Shown here: piece after piece, positions 38,622 through 47,873 of the stretch
Layout: every line of letters begins with the position of its first letter
How positions within the stretch are numbered: position 1 is the first letter of the stretch
Assembly (NCBI GenBank): GCA_016713335.1
Contig: JADJPH010000053.1
Coordinates: forward strand, 1 to 56,369
DNA length: 56,369 bases
Reading direction: 5' to 3'
DNA from: Candidatus Fredericiella danica
Lineage (GTDB): Bacteria > Chloroflexota > Anaerolineae > Caldilineales > Caldilineaceae
Program-made: the position numbers and the translations under genes
Notes under the pieces: generated by a model
Seen by the model: the letters and a program-made list of their open reading frames with translations, nothing else
The model's database searches: none
What the model was told of the DNA's origin: nothing

Positions 38622-39407
38622 TTACACCTGCGCCATGATCCAGGCAAGACAGCGTTGCACGGCTTCAGGTGGGAGCGCCGCAAGGGTGCTTTTGCCTGCG
38701 TAACAGGCCTGCGCTGCCACTACGATGGCGCGGTGCGCCGCCGGTATCCGTCGCAGTGCCCATTCGGCGCCCTCCCACTTTGATAGAACCTGGTGTTCGG
38801 CGTGGGCCGCCCACACCCGGCAGGCGTTGAGCACCGCATCGACGGGATCGTACCCCGGCCGGTCTTGCACCGTGCGCAGGTCGTCATCGATCGCGTCCAG
38901 GTAATCCTCCCAAGGTGGTTCCGGGATGGCAGCGGTGATGGCAACGCCAGCAAGGCGCAGGCCACGTCGCCGTGTCACCATGCAATGCGCCGCCAGGTCC
39001 GGATCCCTCTGCTCCAGCACAAAAAGATCGGTGGCGCCGGCTACGTGCGCCTCCATCCGCGCCCGCCAGATTTCGCTGAAGTGGAAGTCGAAAGGGGGTG
39101 GATATTGCCATGGGTGCAATTGCGTATAGTGACATAGGCTGATTTCGACAGGTGCCGGGTCTTGGGAGATCGCCAGGAGCGCACCCGCAGTCGCGTGGAA
39201 TTGTGCTCGGGATGGTGGGCTGCCTGTGATGGCCAGTAGATCCAGGTCACTGCGCTGGGTATTGAAGCAGCCCATCGCCAATGAGCCATGCAGATAGATT
39301 CCCAGAAGTCCGGCGCCGTATATTTCGGATAGCCATCGGGTGATCTGGTCGAGTTGGGCCTGTAATGCGTCCGGGGTTGAGGTGTTTGTCGTCTTGATTT
39401 GAGGCAT
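38622..39407 (-). CDS. AadA-like nucleotidyltransferase (aminoglycoside adenylyltransferase family)
   Basis: The protein starts at ATG 39407 (MPQIKTTNTSTPDALQAQLD) and has about 261 residues. It shows the nucleotidyltransferase motif GIYLHGSLAMGCFNTQRSDLDLLAI (GS plus DxD). A helical C-terminal domain of the DUF4111 kind follows, with NACRVWAAHAEHQVLSKWEGAEWALRRIP, as in ANT(3'')-type streptomycin/spectinomycin adenylyltransferases. A resistance role is not shown. Many environmental relatives have unknown substrates. The upstream sequence has TTGGGATAATTTGACTG on its strand. It stands alone, without integron or transposon features. Confidence 0.8.
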   Translation of the reverse strand: MPQIKTTNTSTPDALQAQLDQITRWLSEIYGAGLLGIYLHGSLAMGCFNTQRSDLDLLAITGSPPSRAQFHATAGALLAISQDPAPVEISLCHYTQLHPWQYPPPFDFHFSEIWRARMEAHVAGATDLFVLEQRDPDLAAHCMVTRRRGLRLAGVAITAAIPEPPWEDYLDAIDDDLRTVQDRPGYDPVDAVLNACRVWAAHAEHQVLSKWEGAEWALRRIPAAHRAIVVAAQACYAGKSTLAALPPEAVQRCLAWIMAQV

Positions 39408-39657
39408 TGACTCGGTTTCCCCATTTCTGTTTTTCGTATATTCATCCCAGACAGTCAAATTATCCCAATTCTCCGCTGGTCGACATTCGGATAGCCAGCG
39501 TTTGAAAATTTTCATTGAGAAAATTACTCATTGTGCACATGAAACTGCAATGCTATGCTCATGTATGGAACAGGGCCCTGCTGAGCCGGGTTGCCACAAG
39601 CAACACAGCAGCGCACATACAGCGTCCAAAGTTGTACCATCGAATAAGGAGTGAACC

Positions 39658-42016
39658 ATGAAATTCTTCAATGTGCAGGAACGCCTGCACGGCGTGCGCA
39701 CCTCACTGCGCCGCAGCAAGATCCACATGCAAGGGAAGACGCGGGAACGGCTGGTGGCCAGCCTGGTGACATTGGCCGTGGTGGCCAGCATGGTGACCAT
39801 GGCGGCATGGCCCACCCCGACGAGTGCGTCGTATACGAACGTCTTGTACAACGGGAGTTTTGAGCAGGGGTTCACCAGCCAGGCTGGGTGCGGGATGGTG
39901 GGGGGGGGTGGCAGTGCTTCACGAATGGTGGGGCGGCCAACTACGGCTTCTATGATGACCAGTGGGACCGGACGGTCTTTGACGGGAAGCACAGCCAACT
40001 GATCGAGATCAACACCAAAGGGATCATGGTTGGGGATGCAGACCGATACGCCGGGATCTACCAGACGGTGCAAGTGGTGAACTGGGCGAACTATACATTG
40101 AGCCTGGAGGGGATGATCCGGACGACGGTGCACGACGGGGACCCGTGGCGGTACCGGATCCAGGTGGGCTGGAGTGACGGTCCTTACGCCGACTGGACGC
40201 GGGTGACGAACTGGCAGGACATCGGGCTGGACAACTATTGGGACCGGACGGAGCCGCATGGTTTCTTCCACTACAGCACGAATTTGACGGCGCAGGCCGA
40301 CACGATGACGGTGTATGTGCGGGCGTGGAAGAAGTGGGGCGTGCCGAACGAAGAGATTGACATCAACCTGGATGCGATTGCGCTGCACGGGCCGAGTCCC
40401 TTGTATTGGCAGCACCGGTGGCCCCCGTGCAACCGGTGCCACCAGGCTGTGTGGAGCCGTGCGGGCCGACGCCGGTGCATCCGGTGCAGCCGATTGCGCC
40501 CGTCTATCCCCCGGTGCAACCGGGGTGTGTGGACCCGTGCCGGCCGCTGCCGCCACCGCCGAGTGACCTGTGCCTGGGGCCGAACCTGGTCTACAACGGC
40601 GACTTTGAGGCGGGCTTCTACCCGGTGTCCGTGGGACATGTGGGCACCGGCTGGGGGTACTTCATCACGGGTGGGGGCGCCAACTACGGCTTCTACGATG
40701 ACCAGTGGCCGCGGGTGCGGGCGGATGGGCACAGCAGCCAACTGATTGAGATCAATACGAAGAACATCTATCCCCTGGAGAACGACCGCTATGCCGGCAT
40801 CTTCCAGTACCTGCGGGGGCTGGTGCCAGGGGCGACCTATGAGTTCTCGATGAAGGGGCTGTTGCGGGGTGCGGGCAACGAAGATGACCCGTATCGCTTC
40901 GCCGCCCAGGTGGGCTACAGCGCCGGCTACCAGGCGAACTGGAGTGCGGTGAGCAACTGGACCGAGATGAATCTGGGGCCGATCTTGAGCGCACCGAGCC
41001 GGGGGCGATGGGCGAGTACAAGCTCAAGTTCACGGCGCCGGCGAGCGACCTGACGCTCTTCATCCGGGGCTGGAAGAAGTGGGGCATCCCGCAGGTGGAG
41101 ATGGACTTCAACATCGACGCCGTGCAGGTGCGGGGCTGTCTGCCCACGGGTGGGCCGATCGTTGAACCCTGGTATGACGGGCACAAGGGGTACGACAAGG
41201 GGTGGTTGGGAGAAGTATGACGGTTGGGATGGGCATGGGCAGGAGAGCTACGGCGGCGCCGGCTATGATGCGGCGAGCGGCAGCGGCTACAGCGCCGGGG
41301 CGGGGATGTGCAGCTACACCGTGGCAACGGGCGACACACTCGCCTGGGTGGCGCAGTCGATGGGCGCCACGACCTATGACATCGTCAGCGCCAACGGCAT
41401 CGCCAACCCGGACTTCATCTACGTCGGGCAGGTGCTGAGCAACCCGTCGTGCAGCACCGGCGGCGCCGGGTATGGCGCAGCGTATGAGACCGGCGCCACC
41501 TACGAGAGTGGTGCGGGATACGGCGCGGCGTATGACACCGGCGCAGACGTTGCCTACACGGCGCCTGACTACGCGGCCGCGATGAGTGAGTACCAGGTCG
41601 CTGCCAGCTATGCGGAGAGTGACGGCGCCGCTTACGCCGCCGCAGACTATGTGACGGGTGATGTGGCGATGGGGGCAGGTGCGGATTATCCCGCCGGTTA
41701 CGCCCCCCTGGAGACGGCGGGGCTGGCAAGCGACCCTTACGCCGGGGCAGCACAGGACCGGTTCCAGGGCTACGCCGGTGGGCAGGACGCCTATGGCCCA
41801 GTCGATGCGCTCCCCTATGCGGATGCCGCGCTGCCAGGCGCCGGTTATGAGGCCGTCGCCATGACCCCGGCGGGCAGTTCCTACGCCGTCCAGGCGGGCG
41901 ACACCCTCAGCCAGATTGCCGCGGCCAACGGGCTTGCCGTGCGCACCTTGATGGATGCCAACGGCATTGCCAACCCCAACATCATCTTTGTTGGGCAGGT
42001 GCTAATCCTCCCGTGA
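39658..42016 (+). pseudogene. Large secreted protein with two carbohydrate-binding-like domains and two LysM domains, four frame breaks
   Basis: One gene appears to cover four frames. The start MKFFNVQERLHGVRTSLRRS leads to a signal anchor (LVASLVTLAVVASMVTMAAW). Two homologous domains of about 170 residues follow (NGSFEQGF, NYGFYDDQW, SQLIEINTK, DRYAGI and a closing WKKWG), separated by a Pro/Cys linker (PVAPVQPVPPGC). A Gly/Tyr/Ala-rich region then contains LysM 1 (CSYTVATGDTLAWVAQSMGA) and ends in LysM 2 (SYAVQAGDTLSQIAAANGLA). Frames break at a G9 tract (39900-39908), about 40403, about 40981 and about 41202. Without breaks it would have roughly 785 residues. It probably binds peptidoglycan or another polysaccharide outside the cell. 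Confidence 0.78.
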
Positions 42017-42022
42017 CGGTAC

Positions 42023-42053
<31 letters not shown>

Positions 42054-42148
42054 GCAGGCTGCGGATTCCGGCTCCGCAGCCTGCGCTGCAATTCCGGGTC
42101 ACTGGTCGGCGGGAACAACAGCAGCGCAGTAACCCAGAAACCCTAGAT

Positions 42149-42180
42149 AAGGCGGCGTAGTGCGGTACGCCGCCTTTCTA
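42149..42180 (+). terminator. Terminator of the LysM-protein gene
   Basis: AAGGCGGCGTA and TACGCCGCCTT form an 11-base-pair stem with a GTGCGG loop, followed by TCTATT. Confidence 0.75.
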
Positions 42181-42214
42181 TTGGTGTGAGAACCCTACCA
42201 CAGTTTGTTCATGT

Positions 42215-42259
42215 AAAAAAGAGGTGCACACGGGTTCTTCTGTGTGCACCTCTTTTTTT
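42215..42259. terminator. Strong bidirectional terminator
   Basis: A-run, GAGGTGCACAC, ten-base loop, GTGTGCACCTC, T-run. It can serve both the plus-strand LysM gene and the minus-strand SH3 gene that ends at 42308. Confidence 0.92.
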
Positions 42260-42307
42260 GTGCATTGTGCGTGGCAGCCTGATGCGCCTATCGCCTGCGG
42301 GGCCGCG

Positions 42308-43117
42308 CTATTCCATGGGACTCAACCAGCGTTCGGTGTCATCGCCGGACGCGGCCCAACCTTCGATTGTCCCATCATCGGAGCGCACCTGGAACCAGGT
42401 GTAGCCCCCGGACTCTTGCGGCCCGCCCGTTACGGAGAATTCGTCACCGACGTTGACGCGCGTAACGACTTCGGCATCGGTGCCTGGCGTGATGCGCACT
42501 GAAAGCGGTCCCCCAGACTCCATCGTGACCTTCACCCGATCCCCGACGCGTGGTGCACGGTCGACCGGCTGCGGCGCACCTAAGCGCGGACTCAGCCATT
42601 CGGTCTCGCCATCGCGTTCCGCAACCCAGCCTACGTTTCCCTGGCCGTCATCGACTTTCCACCAGCGAAAGCCGTCTGCGTCAATCGGCCCTTCGACGAC
42701 AGTCACCTTCTGATTTGGCGGAAGCCGCAACAGGAGCGTGCCGTTGGTGCTCGCCTGATCGCGCATGTTCAATCCATCCACCGCGACCACGCGGCCAGGT
42801 TGCCCAGGTGCCAGACCTGTACTTGCAGGCACAGTTGGCGTGAGCACCGTCGTTGTCTCTGGAGTAAGCGCAAGTCCCCCTATCGGCGGTGCAGGTGTGG
42901 CATCCAGCACTACCACGAGCGTTGCGGTTGCCGTGGGTTCAGTCGAGATTGGGGTTGCCAGTGTCAGGGGGGTTGGTGTCGGCTCTGGGCGTTGTACAAA
43001 ACTACCGCAAGCCAGAGCGGGTCCCACCCAAAGCAGCGAGATGGCAAATAAGGCACGATATTGCCATTTTCGGCGCAGGCGGCGTGAATTGTTTGTTGTC
43101 GTTGGCTCCGAGTGCAT
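42308..43117 (-). CDS. Lipoprotein with two bacterial SH3 domains
   Basis: The 269-residue protein has a basic start, a hydrophobic stretch and a lipobox-like ISLLWVGPALACGS, so it is probably a lipoprotein on the outer face of the membrane. A Thr/Pro-rich spacer (PEPTPTPLTLATPISTEPTA) leads to two SH3b domains: GLNMRDQASTNGTLLLRLPP with DGQGNVGWVAERD, and PLSVRITPGTDAEVVTRVNV with DDGTIEGWAASGD. SH3b domains bind cell-wall peptides or other proteins, and no enzyme domain is present. A TATAAT sits only nine bases before the ATG, with no ribosome-binding site between them. Confidence 0.85.
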   Translation of the reverse strand: MHSEPTTTNNSRRLRRKWQYRALFAISLLWVGPALACGSFVQRPEPTPTPLTLATPISTEPTATATLVVVLDATPAPPIGGLALTPETTTVLTPTVPASTGLAPGQPGRVVAVDGLNMRDQASTNGTLLLRLPPNQKVTVVEGPIDADGFRWWKVDDGQGNVGWVAERDGETEWLSPRLGAPQPVDRAPRVGDRVKVTMESGGPLSVRITPGTDAEVVTRVNVGDEFSVTGGPQESGGYTWFQVRSDDGTIEGWAASGDDTERWLSPME

Positions 43118-43126
43118 ATCTATGCC

Positions 43127-43132
43127 ATTATA
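43127..43132 (-). promoter_or_regulatory. -10 box of the SH3 lipoprotein gene
   Basis: A perfect TATAAT on the minus strand ends nine bases before the ATG at 43117, implying a leaderless or nearly leaderless mRNA. No good -35 box is visible. Confidence 0.45.
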
Positions 43133-43192
43133 GCTTAAACCGTTGTGGCTGCCATATCGAACAGCCTGTGAATACTGTACGCAATCGATGTG

Positions 43193-44788
43193 CTAAAGCG
43201 TAATGGCCTTGAGCCAGTAGATATCTTCCATGGCGCCGATTTTTGCTTGGAGTTCGGTCGATGTCGGTTCATCGGTGCCAAGCGCCATGATGGCCTCTGT
43301 GCGTGGAGCGCGCCGTCCGACATGCATAAAACTGATGTTCACGTCGTGATTGCCCAGCAGCGTGCCGACCTTGCCAATCATGCCGGGGCGATCCTGGTGC
43401 ATGGCGAGCAGGACGTGTCCCTGTGCTGGAAAATCCACCCAGAGATCATTGATGCCGACGATGTGCGGTTCTCCCTGCATCATGGCGCCGCGGACCGTCC
43501 AGCGGCGCGAACTTGATGTCGTGCGCAAGGTCAGCAGATTCTCATAGGCATATTCGTGTTGATGCTTCTTGCGTTCGATCAAGTTCATGCCGCGCCGTTC
43601 CGCAAGCAATGCTGCGTTGACCAGATTGACCCGCACCGATACTACGTCCGCAAGCATGCCTTTGATCACGCCGGCGCGGATGTAAGCCAGGTCGAATTCG
43701 GCAAGGCTACCTTCCACCGTCAACTCGACATCGCCCATCCCTTGCGCCCCCATCTGCTTGATGAATCTCCCCATCCGTTCCGCCAGATCGATGTAGGGGA
43801 CCAAAAAGTCCAAATCTTTCGGGGGGATAATGGGCGCATTCACTGCATAGCGTGCGGGGCGATCGTGGAGAACGTCCAGCACCTGGAGGGCGACGTCTTC
43901 GGCTACTTTTTCCTGCGCTTCGACGGTGCTGCCGCCCAGATGGGGGGTCAAGATGATGTTGGGCACCCCGCGTAGCGGGCTGTCTGCTTCGAGTGGTTCA
44001 TTTTCAAATACGTCAAGTGCTGCGCCTGCAATGCGGCCATTGGTGACGGCTTCGACCAGGGCCGCCTCATCGACGATGCCACCCCGCGCCACATTAACAA
44101 GGCGCATGGTTGGTTTCATTCGCGCCAGCCGTTCGTGATTGATCAGCCCACGTGTCTGGGGGGTGGCCGGTACATGCAAGGTGATGAAGTCGGCCTCGGC
44201 CACCAGGGAATCCAGGTCGGTCAGGGTCACGCCGCGTTGGGTGGCATAATCAGCGGTAACGTATGGGTCATAGGCAATCACCTGCATGCCAAGCCCCTGT
44301 GCGCGGCGCACAACCTCCTGTGCCACGCGTCCCAGTCCGACGGAGCCGAGCACCTTGCCGCGCACTTCGACCCCCATGAACTTGTCGCGCTTCCACAACC
44401 CCTGCTGGACATGGGCGTTTGCCTGGGGAATGTTGCGGGCAAGTGCCATGATCATCGCAATGGTGTGCTCTGCGGCGGCGACGACGTTGCCGGTCGGCGC
44501 GTTGACGACGATCACGCCTGCCTGGGTAGCTGCTTCAACATCAATGTTGTCGACGCCTACGCCGGCACGGGCGATGACGCGCAGCTTTTTGCCGGCCTGA
44601 ATCAGTTCGGCCGTCACCCGGGTAGCGCTGCGCACCAGGAGTGCATCGTAATTAGGGATGATTTCAAGGAGTTTGCCGATCGGCTGGCCGGTAATGACGT
44701 CCACTTCGACGTCAGGTTCGGCTTGAAGTGGCGCCAGGCCCGCATCGGACATAGAGTCGCTGACGAGAATTTTGAATCGTTCTTTCAT
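43193..44788 (-). CDS. serA: D-3-phosphoglycerate dehydrogenase
   Basis: SerA oxidises 3-phosphoglycerate to phosphohydroxypyruvate, the first step of serine synthesis. The 531-residue length fits the long type with an intervening (ASB) domain and an ACT domain. The NAD-binding region reads VLGSVGLGRVAQEVVRRAQG. The catalytic residues appear in VNVARGGIVDEAALVEAV, FENEPLEADSPL and ILTPHLGGSTVEAQEKVAED. The C-terminal ACT domain (LLAMHQDRPGMIGKVGTLLG) is the usual site of serine feedback. It is the last gene of a probable minus-strand operon and begins 12 bases after argS. Confidence 0.95.
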   Translation of the reverse strand: MKERFKILVSDSMSDAGLAPLQAEPDVEVDVITGQPIGKLLEIIPNYDALLVRSATRVTAELIQAGKKLRVIARAGVGVDNIDVEAATQAGVIVVNAPTGNVVAAAEHTIAMIMALARNIPQANAHVQQGLWKRDKFMGVEVRGKVLGSVGLGRVAQEVVRRAQGLGMQVIAYDPYVTADYATQRGVTLTDLDSLVAEADFITLHVPATPQTRGLINHERLARMKPTMRLVNVARGGIVDEAALVEAVTNGRIAGAALDVFENEPLEADSPLRGVPNIILTPHLGGSTVEAQEKVAEDVALQVLDVLHDRPARYAVNAPIIPPKDLDFLVPYIDLAERMGRFIKQMGAQGMGDVELTVEGSLAEFDLAYIRAGVIKGMLADVVSVRVNLVNAALLAERRGMNLIERKKHQHEYAYENLLTLRTTSSSRRWTVRGAMMQGEPHIVGINDLWVDFPAQGHVLLAMHQDRPGMIGKVGTLLGNHDVNISFMHVGRRAPRTEAIMALGTDEPTSTELQAKIGAMEDIYWLKAITL

Positions 44789-44800
44789 GTTTTTCCTTGC

Positions 44801-46491
44801 CTACATCATTTCCGGCGCACTAACGCCGATGAGGCTCAGCGTCCGTGCGACGCCGATGCGCGCCGCCTGACTGAGCAACAACCGAGCCTGGGTGAGTTCA
44901 TGGGCGTGCGGATCGACCACGCGGCAGTCACGATAGAAGCCATTGTAGGTGCGCGCCAGTTCCATCGCATAGTGAGTCAGGTTATGGGGCGAGAGCCGAT
45001 CAACGGCCAACTCCACCTGCTCCTCCAGTTCCAGCAACTTGCGGATCAAGGCCAGTTCGGCCGGATGCTGTAACAGGTGGACCGGCGCGGATTTTGGATC
45101 CGCGCCGGGTTCAAAGCCTTCGTGTGCAGCTTTTACCAAGATAGATGCAATCCGGGCGTGGCTGTACTGGACATAGAAGACCGGGTTGTCGTCCGATTGC
45201 TTGACGGCAAGATCCAGGTCAAAATCAATCGCACTCTCGGGACCCCGCGTCAATAGGTTGAAACGCACGGGATCGACGCCTACCTCATCCACGACATCAT
45301 TGATAGTGAGTACGTTGCCCTTGCGCTTACTCATCTTCACTTCTTCGCCGTTGCGAATCAGTTTGACGAGTCCATAGAACATAATTGTCAGGCGCCCGGG
45401 GTCGAGACCCAGCGCCAGCATGATGGCGGCCATGCGGGGCAGGTGGCCTTGATGGTCGACTGCCCAGACATTGACGACGCGCTGGAAGTCGCGCACAACG
45501 AATTTCTCATAGTGATAGGCGATGTCGCTGGCAAAATAGGTGGGCGCGCCGGATGAGCGGATGATCACTTCATCTTTTGCATTCTTGACGTAGTTGCTGG
45601 CCAGGAACCAGACGGCGCCGTCACGTTCGGTCAGATCGCCCTGCGTGCGCAGTTTAGCCTGCGTCAGTTCTACAAGCCCGTCATCATAGAGCGACTGTTC
45701 GCTAAACCAGCAATCAAAATGGACCCCAAGGCGCGCCAACTCCGTCTTGAGTTCCGGCAGCACGATGGCGCGCCCGATCGGTCTGAGTGCCTGGATGGCC
45801 GCGTCCCGCTCCATCTGCATGAAGCGGGCGCCGTATTCTGCGACAACCCGCGCGCGTAGCCGATCATATACTCGCCCTGGTAGCCTTCTTCGGGCACGGG
45901 GATATCAAAACCGAGTAATTGCGCGTAGCGAGCGTATAGTGTGACGGTAAAGAGGTGAAATTGGGTGCCGGCGTCGTTGACATAAAACTCGCGTTGGACG
46001 TTGGAGCCGGCTGCCGCGAGTACAGTCGCCAAACTATCGCCGAGCACTGCGTTGCGTGCGCCCCCGTAGTGGATCGGCCCCGTCGGGTTTGCGCTCACAT
46101 CCTCGACCTGCCACCGCTCCCCATTGCCGCGTGTGATGTTGCCAAACTTGTCGCCGGCCAGCACGATCTGTTGCGTCTGCTCCTGGAGCCAACGCTCTGA
46201 GAGGCGCAAGTTGATGAAGCCTGGGCCGGCAATTTCGACGCTGCCGATCGGTCCATCGGCGGGCACATGGGCCGCGATGAGTTCGGCAACCGACCGCGGA
46301 TTTATATTGGCGCCGGTCTTCCGCAACGCTGCGGCTGCCACCATGGCGACGTTGCTGCTGTAGTCGCCGTGGTCGGCCTGTTTAGGGCGTAGGATCTCGA
46401 CGGTAAATGGCTCAAAGGCAGGGAGTGATCCATCTGCTTGAGCGGCTGATAGCGCCGAGGCGATCGCCTGTCGAATTTCATCGCGAACCAT
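44801..46491 (-). pseudogene. argS: Arginyl-tRNA synthetase, frame broken by a 1-base deletion
   Basis: This class I synthetase charges tRNA-Arg and must be essential. The first frame starts MVRDEIRQAIASALSAAQAD and has the HIGH-type signature in VEDVSANPTGPIHYGGARNA, running to GYQGEYMIGYAR. The protein then continues in another frame as VVAEYGARFMQMERDAAIQA, with VNVWAVDHQGHLPRM, NGEEVKMSKRKGNVLTI and the anticodon-binding C-terminus ending APEMM. The break is in a GCGCGCG run at about 45850-45857, where one base seems missing. Restored, it would have about 563 residues, a typical length. A sequencing error is very likely unless another argS exists. Confidence 0.9.
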
Positions 46492-46516
46492 AGTGATATT
46501 CCGATCTTCTCATTCC

Positions 46517-47845
46517 CTACGACTGTGGAACTGCACCTACGTTGCGGGCAAGCCCGGTCGTGGATCGAGCAAAGACCACCCAAAGGAGCGCAATCCAGGT
46601 CAAAAGCACAGCGCTGAACGTAGACATGATAACCAAAGGTGTTGGCATAATCGAAACCATCACCGGCCAATGCTTCTCCAGAACGAGCAGAAAGTAGATC
46701 AGTGCTAATACGAGGCCCTTTGGAAATCCAAGCCATCCCAACTTCATCAGCACCACAACTGGGATCAGTAACTGTATAGCATACTCAGACCAGGCAATCG
46801 GCGAAATCAGCAGTGCCGTCGCGACACCAATTGCGAATGCAGTTTCAAATGCGTTTGGCCTGACGTCATTCCGTCTAGAGACCCGGACGATGGCCATGAT
46901 ACTCACAACGAGAACTACAACCATCGCGGCATAGCCCATGATCGCACCCATTTGCGGCGCATGGAAGAGTAGTGGCGGAACTTCGACAGTCTTTGAACTG
47001 CCCAATCCATCTGGCAGGTTGAACTGGATTGGCGATAGGAAACGAGTGCTGACGCCGAGGATAGATTGATTTGTTGGAAAGCCATTGGCATCGGCGAGAC
47101 CAGGCAGAACCACCGTGAGCCATCGCCAGGAGTCATCAATTGCGAGCAACAACATCACCGTCCCGGTGCAAAGGGCGGCAACCATGACACCCCAGCGCCG
47201 TTGCAGCAAAAAGACAACGCCTACCACGGCAGGATAGATCTTGATGACGCTGGCGCCGGCCAGGAGCATTCCAGTGGCAACTTCGCCCCCGATCAACGAC
47301 GGCGATCTAGAGGACAATACGAACATCAGGACAAAAAACAAGTTGATCCAGAATAAGACTTGTCCCGACCCCAATGCGTTATAGGTGGCCGGCAGCAGTA
47401 GAAACCCGGCGAGGATGCAGGTCGTCATTGCCGGCGAAAATTTGAGATGCCAACACAGCAGGAGCACACTCACTGCGGCGACGGCTACGTTGGTTACAAG
47501 CCACACGCGGGATGCAGTCTCATAGGGTACGGAGGCAATGAGCATCAGCAGTGCAGCAAGGTGTGGCGGATAGATGTAATCTGTGAAGTGCTGGATTCCT
47601 GCAGCGGTTGCTACCTGTGTTGCAGTCGCGTCGGCATAAATGTCCCCACCGGACGCGAGCACTCGCGCTGCTATGAAGTATGCAGCAAAGTCGACTTGTT
47701 GGGGAATCGAGAGCAGGATGGGAAGTGCTCGAATAAAGCCGATGAGCGCGATCAGTGCAGCAAACACAAAGGCAGTGAATACCACAATTTGGCCAGTGGA
47801 TAGCTTAGCAGGCACGGCCGATTCCTGTACGCTTGTGCGCGTCAT
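46517..47845 (-). CDS. GT87-family (DUF2029) membrane glycosyltransferase
   Basis: The protein starts at ATG 47845 (MTRTSVQESAVPAKLSTGQI) and has 442 residues. It has about ten hydrophobic segments and the family's N-terminal loop motif in QQVDFAAYFIAARVLASGGD, with IYPPHLAALLMLIASVPYET and ASVIKIYPAVVGVVFLLQRR further on. GT87 members are polyprenol-phosphate-dependent mannosyl- or arabinosyl-type transferases working on the outer face of the membrane. The sugar used here is unknown. It lies 28 bases after polA and 25 before argS, in one probable transcript. Confidence 0.85.
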   Translation of the reverse strand: MTRTSVQESAVPAKLSTGQIVVFTAFVFAALIALIGFIRALPILLSIPQQVDFAAYFIAARVLASGGDIYADATATQVATAAGIQHFTDYIYPPHLAALLMLIASVPYETASRVWLVTNVAVAAVSVLLLCWHLKFSPAMTTCILAGFLLLPATYNALGSGQVLFWINLFFVLMFVLSSRSPSLIGGEVATGMLLAGASVIKIYPAVVGVVFLLQRRWGVMVAALCTGTVMLLLAIDDSWRWLTVVLPGLADANGFPTNQSILGVSTRFLSPIQFNLPDGLGSSKTVEVPPLLFHAPQMGAIMGYAAMVVVLVVSIMAIVRVSRRNDVRPNAFETAFAIGVATALLISPIAWSEYAIQLLIPVVVLMKLGWLGFPKGLVLALIYFLLVLEKHWPVMVSIMPTPLVIMSTFSAVLLTWIALLWVVFARSTTGLARNVGAVPQS

Positions 47846-47873
47846 TGGGCATCCCGCGCTGCAGGCGACGAAG

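Noticed and set aside
39658..42016. Four separate small genes instead of one LysM-protein gene
   Set aside because: The frames join end to end inside homologous domains, and no ribosome-binding sites precede the later frames.
44135..45073. A 312-residue plus-strand frame over serA and argS
   Set aside because: Antisense to two essential genes, with no recognisable motif.
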